Positions 56,469-64,000 of a stretch of 64,000 nt of DNA are shown here, piece by piece. The stretch covers positions 62,001 through 126,000 of the forward strand of contig NZ_JOEH01000027.1 of the NCBI RefSeq assembly GCF_000719095.1. The letters are read 5' to 3'. The translations under genes were made by a program, and so were the position numbers. Source of the stretch: Streptacidiphilus jeojiense (GTDB taxonomy: Bacteria > Actinomycetota > Actinomycetes > Streptomycetales > Streptomycetaceae). The first letter of the stretch is position 1. Each line of letters opens with the position of its first letter. The notes below the pieces were generated by a model. It saw only the letters and a program-made list of their open reading frames with translations, was not told the origin of the DNA and made no database searches.

Positions 56469-56508
56469 TTGACAAACACAGTCAATAATATTTGACAAGC
56501 GTAGTCAA
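56469..56508. promoter_or_regulatory. Two tandem TTGAC-N7-GTCAA palindromes
   Basis: Site 1 is 56469-56485 and site 2 is 56492-56508, 23 bp centre to centre, about two helix turns. Both have 5-bp perfect arms and a 7-bp spacer (AAACACA, AAGCGTA). The region is very AT-rich. They lie 32-71 bases upstream of the peptide ATG and about 180 bases upstream of the regulator GTG. This is a candidate operator of the HTH-TPR regulator; the binding protein is inferred. Confidence 0.7.
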
Positions 56509-56619
56509 GTGCCACTTTTCTGTCATCGGTGAGAAAAAGCGGAACGTCGCTGGGCATCTGACTCGATCAGGGAGAGATGCCCATCCGTCCGCATGACTTG
56601 CCTGGCCCCGCTCAGTCAT

Positions 56620-56646
56620 GTATGCAGTGGTTGTGAACGGGCATAC
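56620..56646 (+). promoter_or_regulatory. GTATGC-N15-GCATAC inverted repeat near the regulator start
   Basis: The repeat lies 44-70 bases before the GTG of the first HTH-TPR gene. A related GGCATG-N16-CATGCC lies at 58132-58159, next to the second HTH-TPR gene. It could be a second operator or a leader hairpin; the evidence is only the symmetry. Confidence 0.4.
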
Positions 56647-56689
56647 CTCTTACGTACGCCCCTCAGCTCGCTGCCAGGAGGTCTTCACC

Positions 56690-58060
56690 GTGTCTGAAGA
56701 GCAACCGCAGGCCGCTGACGCCTCTGCGATCGGACGTCGTCTGCGCGAACTGCGCCTCGCCAGGGGCCTGCTCCAGCAGGACCTGGCGACCACCGAGATC
56801 TCCACGAGCTACGTGTCCCTGATCGAGGGGGGCAAGCGGCGTCCCTCGCCGTCGGTACTGGAGGCCCTCGCCGAGCGCCTCGGATCCTCCGTGGAGTACC
56901 TGCGCACAGGCAGGGACGAGGTGGAACTCACCAACCTCCGCCTCGAAGTGGGCTTCGCCGAGATGGCCCTGCGCAACGGGTCGCAGCAGGAGGCGCTGCA
57001 GAGCTTCAACCACGTGCTCACCCGTTCCGTCGTCCTGGGGCCGGAACTCCTGCTGCGCGCGCGCATCGGGCAGGCCAGCGCGCTGGAGAAGCTGGACCAC
57101 CTGGAGGCGGCACTCTCGATCCTGCACGAGATCGCCGAGGATCCCTCCGTGGTCCCCGGATCGACACAGTGGGCCGAAGTGACCGTCGCCCTGTGCCGCT
57201 GCTACCGGCGCACCGGGGACTTCAGCATGAGCGTGGACATCGGCGAGCGGGCGATGCGCCGCCTGGACGCGCTCGCCCTGGATGTGACGGACGACCACAT
57301 CATGCTCGGCGTGGACCTGGCCGGCTCCTACGCCCAGCGCGGCGACTACACCCGGGGCCAGCTACTCATCGACAGGCTCCTGTCCCAGGCCGAGGAGACC
57401 GGCTCGCGGACGGCCCGCGGGATGGTCTACTGGAACGCCAGCCTGATCGCCGAGTCCCGCGGCCAGCGCCCGGAAGCCATCGCACTGGTGGAGCGCGCCC
57501 TGGGCCTGATGGCCGAGGGGGACAACCCCAGGCACCTCGCCCGATTGAAGATCCTCTGCGCCGGAATGCTGATGCGCTCGGAGAACGGCGACGTGGACCG
57601 TGCCCACACCCTGTTCGAGCAGGCCAGGGAAGCACTGACCGATCTGGGCGGCAACTACGACCACGGCGACAGCGTGTCCGGGCTGGCCCTGGTCGCCCTG
57701 CGCCGGGGCCGCCCCGAGGAGGCCGTGGAGCTGGCGCAACAGGCACTGGAAATCTTCGGCGACCAGGTCAGCGACCTCACCGCCGAGACGCTCGTCTTCC
57801 TGGGCGAGGCCCAACTCCTCTCGGGGCGGACCGCCGCGGGGGAGACGACCCTGCAGACGGCGTTCCACCAGCTGCGCCAACTGCCCCGGTCGCGGTGGAC
57901 CACCAAGCTCCACCGCGATCTGGGGGACGTGTGGCACCGCCAGGGATACACCGACGAAGCCCTGCTGGCCTACCAGCACGGTCTGACGTCCGCCGGCGCC
58001 GACCCCATGCCCGCACCCGCGAGGAGCACTCGCACCGTGGCGTCCCGCTCGACGAAGTGA
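56690..58060 (+). CDS. HTH-TPR transcriptional regulator 1 (Xre helix-turn-helix with tetratricopeptide repeats)
   Basis: I chose GTG 56690 with CAGGAGGTC upstream, giving 456 residues. Residues ~12-70 are an Xre HTH (GRRLRELRLARGLLQQDLA, SLIEGGKRRPSPSVLEALAE). From ~75 to 440 a series of TPR helices follows (EALQSFNHVLTRS, YAQRGDYTRGQLLIDRLLSQA, EALLAYQHG). This combination is the RRNPP architecture (PlcR, PrgX, Rgg, NprR), where TPRs bind imported peptides. It is divergent from the small secreted peptide gene, and a homolog is encoded downstream. Confidence 0.9.
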   Translation: MSEEQPQAADASAIGRRLRELRLARGLLQQDLATTEISTSYVSLIEGGKRRPSPSVLEALAERLGSSVEYLRTGRDEVELTNLRLEVGFAEMALRNGSQQEALQSFNHVLTRSVVLGPELLLRARIGQASALEKLDHLEAALSILHEIAEDPSVVPGSTQWAEVTVALCRCYRRTGDFSMSVDIGERAMRRLDALALDVTDDHIMLGVDLAGSYAQRGDYTRGQLLIDRLLSQAEETGSRTARGMVYWNASLIAESRGQRPEAIALVERALGLMAEGDNPRHLARLKILCAGMLMRSENGDVDRAHTLFEQAREALTDLGGNYDHGDSVSGLALVALRRGRPEEAVELAQQALEIFGDQVSDLTAETLVFLGEAQLLSGRTAAGETTLQTAFHQLRQLPRSRWTTKLHRDLGDVWHRQGYTDEALLAYQHGLTSAGADPMPAPARSTRTVASRSTK

Positions 58061-58129
58061 GACCCGGGCAACGGCCGGATCGGGACCCTGCACCGCCCAC
58101 GCGTAGTCCCCCTGCAGGACACGCCTGAC

Positions 58130-58332
58130 TTGGCATGTACGCTACACAACGTCCATGCCAGCCCGGCCGTCACCCCGGCCCGGTCCGACATCGCCTGACA
58201 GGCCATCAGCCCTGGGCGGCGTGCCATCGCAACCTCACACAGTGGGGCCTTTCCGAACCGAACTCCCGCCCCGGGGCGTTGACGGCAAACGGGGCATTCT
58301 GGCGCCAAAGGTCATTGGCATGTACACTAACA
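58130..58332 (+). repeat. Direct repeat TTGGCATGTAC upstream of HTH-TPR regulator 2
   Basis: TTGGCATGTAC occurs at 58130-58140 (followed by GCTACACA) and 58315-58325 (followed by ACTAACA). Both lie in the 326-base gap between the two paralogous regulators. The second is 62 bases before the ATG, and TACACT could be its -10 element. The first is part of GGCATG-N16-CATGCC (58132-58159). No gene is convincing in this gap. Confidence 0.55.
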
Positions 58333-58386
58333 AAAGAGTGGCTTCCACTCATAACGGCAGGAAGCCCCCAGCGCTGGATCGGACTT

Positions 58387-59796
58387 ATGACTGAGGGATC
58401 GAATCGCACCCCGGACAGCCTCGGGCAGCGTCTGCGGCTGCTGCGCCAGCGGCGGGGGTTGAGCCAGCAGGACCTCGTGACCCCGGACATCTCCGCCAGC
58501 TACATCTCCCTGATCGAGTCCAACAAGCGGGTACCCTCGGAGGGGGTCCTGCAGGCCCTGGCCGAGAAGGTCGGCACCTCGGTGGGCTACCTGCGGACCG
58601 GTCAGGAGGACGACCAGGCCAAGGAGTTGGCGCTCAAGATCGCCTTCGGGGACATGGCACTCCGCAGGGGCGACGACGGCGAGGCGCTGCAGGCCTACAG
58701 CGAGGCCCTCGCCGCCACGCCGCGTCTCGACGCCGCCACCGCCCGCAGGGCCCGGATCGGCCAGGCGCTGGCACTGGAGCGGCTGGGCCGGCTGGAGGCC
58801 GCCATAGCCCTGCTGTCGCCGCTGTTCGAGGACCCCGCGACGGTGCTGGCCTCGGCCGAGTGGAGCCGGCTGGCGCTGGCGCTGTGCCGCTGCTACCGGG
58901 ACACCGGGGACTACGTGCTGAGCGTGGAGATCGGCGAGCGGGCGATGCGCGAGCTGGAACGCCTCGGGCTGGGATCGACCGACGACCACCTGCAGTTGGG
59001 GGCGGTGCTGGTCGACTGCTACCGGATCCGCGGCGACCTGACCCGGGCCCATCTGCTCGCCCTCCGGCTCATCAGCGACGACGAGCACCCCGGCTCCCAG
59101 GTCGCCCGCGGCGGCGTCTACTGGAAGGCCGCACTGGTCGCCCGCTCCCGGCACCGGCCGGACGAGGCGCTGATCCTGGCCGAGCGCGCGCTGGCGCTGC
59201 TCTCCGAGACGGACAGCGCCCGCAACCAGGCCCTGCTGAAGGAGACCTGCGGTGAACTGATGCTGGAGTCGGACCGGGTGGACGTCGACCACGCCAAGGA
59301 GTTGATCCAGCAGGCGCTGGACGTGCTGGTCTCCATCGGCACCACCCACGACCAGGCCAGGGGCGAGATCGGCCTGGCCAAGGCCTCGCTGCGGCTCGCC
59401 GAACCGGCCCGGGCCGCCGAGCACGCCAGCAGGGCCATCGGGCTGCTCAGCAACCAGCCGCCGTACCAGGCCGCGGAGGCGCGGACGGTGCTGGCCGAGG
59501 CCCTGTTCGCCCAGGGCGAGGGCACGCATGCGCAGGACACCCTGCGTACCGCCGAGCGGCAGCTCGCCCTGCTGCCGGCCAGCCGGCTGTCCGCCGAGGT
59601 CTGGCGCCGCATCGGGGACCTCTGGCAGCACCACGGCCACGCTCCGCAGGCCATCGCCGCGTACCAGTACGCGCTGACGCAGATGGGGATCCCGGCGGCA
59701 CTGGGGGTGACCGCACACGCCGTCCAGCGGTCGGACCGCACCGGGGCGGGGAGCCACACCCAGGCGTCGCGGACGCGGACCCGGCCCGAGGCCTAG
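58387..59796 (+). CDS. HTH-TPR transcriptional regulator 2 (paralog of the preceding gene)
   Basis: A 469-residue paralog with the same order: HTH at residues ~12-70 (LGQRLRLLRQRRGLSQQDL, SLIESNKRVPSEGVLQALAE) and TPR helices after. It shares ALCRCYRDTGDYVLSVEIGE and TDDH blocks with regulator 1. The N-terminal HTH is close to that of regulator 1, so DNA sites may overlap. No strong ribosome-binding site precedes the ATG. Its C-terminus has an Arg/Thr-rich tail. A 26-bp stem terminator follows. Confidence 0.9.
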   Translation: MTEGSNRTPDSLGQRLRLLRQRRGLSQQDLVTPDISASYISLIESNKRVPSEGVLQALAEKVGTSVGYLRTGQEDDQAKELALKIAFGDMALRRGDDGEALQAYSEALAATPRLDAATARRARIGQALALERLGRLEAAIALLSPLFEDPATVLASAEWSRLALALCRCYRDTGDYVLSVEIGERAMRELERLGLGSTDDHLQLGAVLVDCYRIRGDLTRAHLLALRLISDDEHPGSQVARGGVYWKAALVARSRHRPDEALILAERALALLSETDSARNQALLKETCGELMLESDRVDVDHAKELIQQALDVLVSIGTTHDQARGEIGLAKASLRLAEPARAAEHASRAIGLLSNQPPYQAAEARTVLAEALFAQGEGTHAQDTLRTAERQLALLPASRLSAEVWRRIGDLWQHHGHAPQAIAAYQYALTQMGIPAALGVTAHAVQRSDRTGAGSHTQASRTRTRPEA

Positions 59797-59814
59797 CGGG
59801 TCGGCTGACGCAAG

Positions 59815-59887
59815 GTGCCCGGCTGGTCGCGCAGTTCCCCCGCGCCCCTGCTCAGGGACGCGGGGAACTGCGCGACCAGCCGGGCAC
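59815..59887. terminator. 26-bp stem terminator, repeated-element type
   Basis: Arms 59815-59840 and 59862-59887 are perfectly complementary over 26 bp (GTGCCCGGCTGGTCGCGCAG in the left arm). The GCGCAGTTCCCC/GGGGAACTGCGC core is, from memory, a common intergenic palindrome of streptomycete genomes. It separates two convergent genes. Confidence 0.85.
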
Positions 59888-59907
59888 GCGCCGCTGCCGA
59901 GGACCCG

Positions 59908-61401
59908 TCAGAGCCCGTGCACCAGCCGCCGGATGGCGGACAGCGGGATCGGCAGCCAGTCAGGGCGGTGCTGGGCCTCGTAGACGGCCTCGTACACCGC
60001 CTTGTCCGCCTCGAAGGCCCGCAGCGGGACCGGGTGGCACAGCGGGTCCGTTCCCCCCGCGGCGGCGTACCCGGTGCTGAAGGCGCGGCGGTTGCGGACC
60101 GCCCACGCGTTGGCCCGGCGCGAGCGCCGCAGCCGTTCGGAGGCCTCGGCCGGAGTCTGCGCACGGTCGACCGGGACCGGTGAGACCAGGGACAGCGCCT
60201 GCCGGGCCGCGTAGTCGAAGGACCGGAGCATCCCCGCGACATCGCGCAACGGGGGCTGCGGCAGCGCGCGTTCGGCCACCGGCCGGGCCGGCTCGCCCTC
60301 GAAGTCGATGACCGTCCAGCCACCCGCCGAGGTGCGCAGCACCTGGCCCAGGTGCAGGTCGCCGTGGATCCGCTGGGCCTGGATGCCCCGCCCACGCGCG
60401 GCCACCAGCACGTACTCGTCGTACAGCCGGCCGATCCGCCCCGCGTAGACCTCCAGGCGCGGGACCGCCTCCACCGCCTCCTTCAACCGGTGGCGCATCG
60501 CGTCGGTCTGATCGAGCACCAGGTCCGGCTTGAGCCAACTCGTCGGCAGGGTGGACGCGAGGGCCTGGTGGACCCGGGCGACCGCCTCCCCCAGTGCCCG
60601 GGCGTCCTCGACGAAGCCCCCCGCGGCAGGGACGCTGCGGCACACCCCGGTGATGCAGTCGGCAGCCTGACGGACCGCCAGGTCCCAGCCGTCGCCGTCC
60701 GAGGGGAGGAACTCCTCGACGATGCCGAGGACGAAGCCCTCCCCGGAGCGGCCCTCGGTGTGCAGCCAGCCGGCCAGGTCGGGGGTGTGCGCGCTGCCTG
60801 CCGCCGTGAGCGCGCCGAGCACCTCGACCTCGGGGTGGACCCCGCGCTCGGGCTGCCTGAACCACTTGATCAGGAACTGGTTGCCGTAGACCACGGTGCT
60901 GTTGCTCTGCTCCACGTTCATGGCCCGGGCCGGCAGCCCCAGCGGGACGGCGGTGATGCCGGTCGGGGTGTACTGCAGCGCGGGCGCGGAGGCGCCCTCG
61001 GTGGTGACCCGCAGCAGCGCCCCCATCAGCTCGGGGTCCGCCGTGCCCTCGAAGATCCACCAGCCGTCCCAGGGACCGCCGGTGGCCCGGCCGACGGCGG
61101 CGTCGACCAGGTGGCGCGGCAGGGTCCGGCGCAGCCCGATCAGCAACTGGTAGACCCGGTCCGGGGTGCCGGAGTGCTGCGCGGCGACCAGCGAGTGCAG
61201 CAGCACCGCGTCGTCCCCGTCGACCAGCACCGACTCGTTGAAGGGGTGCAGCCCGTCCAGGCAGCGGCCCTCCTGGGTGAACCAGCGGCGGGTGACCAGC
61301 CAGGGGGTGAGCGCGGGGAGCAGCGGTCCCAGGATCCGGCTGGCCTGGAGGGCCTGACCGTGCTCTGCGGCAAGGCAGGATTCGCAGACGGCGACAGGCA
61401 T
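59908..61401 (-). CDS. mak: Maltokinase (Mak/Pep2-type)
   Basis: A 497-residue kinase. The ATG at 61401 is one base after the glgE stop. It has an N-terminal cap domain with WFTQEGRCLDGLHPF, and the kinase-like motif RIHGDLHLGQVLRT for catalysis and DFEGEPARP for metal binding. It phosphorylates maltose to maltose-1-phosphate with ATP for GlgE. In other actinomycetes it is often fused to or next to trehalose synthase TreS; here it follows glgE directly. Confidence 0.93.
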   Translation of the reverse strand: MPVAVCESCLAAEHGQALQASRILGPLLPALTPWLVTRRWFTQEGRCLDGLHPFNESVLVDGDDAVLLHSLVAAQHSGTPDRVYQLLIGLRRTLPRHLVDAAVGRATGGPWDGWWIFEGTADPELMGALLRVTTEGASAPALQYTPTGITAVPLGLPARAMNVEQSNSTVVYGNQFLIKWFRQPERGVHPEVEVLGALTAAGSAHTPDLAGWLHTEGRSGEGFVLGIVEEFLPSDGDGWDLAVRQAADCITGVCRSVPAAGGFVEDARALGEAVARVHQALASTLPTSWLKPDLVLDQTDAMRHRLKEAVEAVPRLEVYAGRIGRLYDEYVLVAARGRGIQAQRIHGDLHLGQVLRTSAGGWTVIDFEGEPARPVAERALPQPPLRDVAGMLRSFDYAARQALSLVSPVPVDRAQTPAEASERLRRSRRANAWAVRNRRAFSTGYAAAGGTDPLCHPVPLRAFEADKAVYEAVYEAQHRPDWLPIPLSAIRRLVHGL

Positions 61402-61402
61402 G

Positions 61403-63493
<2,091 letters not shown>

Positions 63494-63579
63494 GAGCGCT
63501 GGTCTCCTTCCGCAGGAGGACCAGCGCGTCTCCGTGCTGCCGTCGCCCTGCAGTCAAGGTGGGAACCCCTGATACGGGG

Positions 63580-64000
63580 TCAGGCCGGCTGCCGGACGGG
63601 CGAGCCGCTGCGCTGTACGAGTTCGTCGATGATGGTCCGGGCGAAGAGGTGGCAGTGGTTGCCGGTCCGGGCGGTGATCAGGTCGCCGTCGACGACGACG
63701 TCCTCGTTCACATAGATGCCGCCCATGTTCTTCAGGTCGCCGAGCAGGTTGTTGTGGACCACCGCCCGGCGGCCCCGGATCACCTGGGGGATGGGGGCGG
63801 CCAGCCACATGCCGTGGCAGATGATGCCCTTGACGATGGCCGGGTCGGCGAAGGCCCGGCGCAGCAGCGCCGTGGCCGGCGGCAGCACGGCCGGGTCCTC
63901 GGTGTAGCGGAGCCGGTCCGCGACGATGCCGGAGGGCACGATGACGACCGAGTAGTCCTTGAGGGCGTAGTCGTCGAGTTCCTCGAAGGACTCCTCCACC
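63580..64000 (-). CDS. DJ-1/PfpI family protein (N-terminus outside window)
   Basis: The frame is open to the end of the window, so the N-terminal part is missing. The visible ~139 residues include the nucleophile elbow KGIICHGMWLAAP (Cys) and TARTGNHCHLFARTIIDEL near the C-terminus, the class I glutamine-amidotransferase-like DJ-1/PfpI fold. Related members are peptidases, chaperones or glyoxalases. The gene begins upstream of glgE on the same strand, with 86 bases between. Confidence 0.85.
   Translation of the reverse strand, partial: VEESFEELDDYALKDYSVVIVPSGIVADRLRYTEDPAVLPPATALLRRAFADPAIVKGIICHGMWLAAPIPQVIRGRRAVVHNNLLGDLKNMGGIYVNEDVVVDGDLITARTGNHCHLFARTIIDELVQRSGSPVRQPA

Noticed and set aside
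58155..58394. 79-codon frame in front of regulator 2
   Set aside because: Pro/Arg-rich, no signal peptide, and the putative -10 element of regulator 2 lies inside it. A 24-codon version ending in an overlap with the regulator start is possible but unsupported.

Overview
The base composition, GTG/TTG starts and gene families point to a high-GC actinomycete of the Streptomycetaceae (Streptomyces, Kitasatospora or Streptacidiphilus type). Supporting markers are a c-di-AMP riboswitch in front of an NlpC/P60 peptidase, the DUF3099 protein, a class F sortase, GlgE-type glucan metabolism, LtrA, and a TTA codon in a transporter gene. The window is chromosomal. I see no rRNA, tRNA, CRISPR array, insertion sequence or phage module.

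Layout. 1-10.2 kb: the end of a GH30 glycosidase with a ricin-type lectin domain, an RpiB-like isomerase fused to a SPOR-like tail, PPK2, DUF3099, a MarR-ABC exporter operon with an operator over its own ribosome-binding site, a secreted trypsin-like protein, padR-fadH and an SDR. 10.3-15.8 kb: a small His-rich membrane protein and a urease operon (ureA-B-C-F-G-D) with a translationally coupled NUDIX gene at its end. 16.4-17.1 kb: riboswitch plus NlpC/P60. 17.2-26 kb: biotin synthesis in two units, bioF with a coupled 76-residue Cys-rich protein on the minus strand and bioB-bioA-bioD on the plus strand, followed by a GH18 chitinase with a palindromic operator. 26-33.4 kb: a MacB-type ABC pair, a GNAT protein, two tandem paralogous lipoproteins, and a stand-alone protein resembling the C-terminal part of type ISP restriction enzymes. 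33.4-39.6 kb: four regulators (MerR, MocR, ROK, GntR/UTRA), three with recognisable operators.

39.7-47.5 kb is an unusual cassette. It holds a gamma-carbonic anhydrase, a coupled pair of Nif11-like small proteins with a shared Trp/Met/Gly/Arg tail, and a divergent run of aldehyde dehydrogenase, LtrA, a MetX-like hydrolase and a Tat-exported FAD oxidase, closed by a 21-bp terminator stem. 47.7-54.4 kb holds a sortase F pair, an ABC exporter with its two-component system, and a CPA2 antiporter.

The most interesting part is 54.3-59.8 kb. An oligopeptide-binding lipoprotein gene lies beside a 53-codon gene with a signal peptide, ending in Gly-Gly-Gly-Cys-Cys. That small gene is divergent from an HTH-TPR regulator across two tandem TTGAC-N7-GTCAA palindromes, and a paralogous HTH-TPR regulator follows. 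Secreted peptide, oligopeptide binder and cytoplasmic HTH-TPR receptor are the parts of an RRNPP-type peptide quorum-sensing system, so I propose an actinobacterial version here. This is inference, not demonstrated.

The window ends with maltokinase and glgE directly adjacent, with no treS between them, and a partial DJ-1/PfpI gene.
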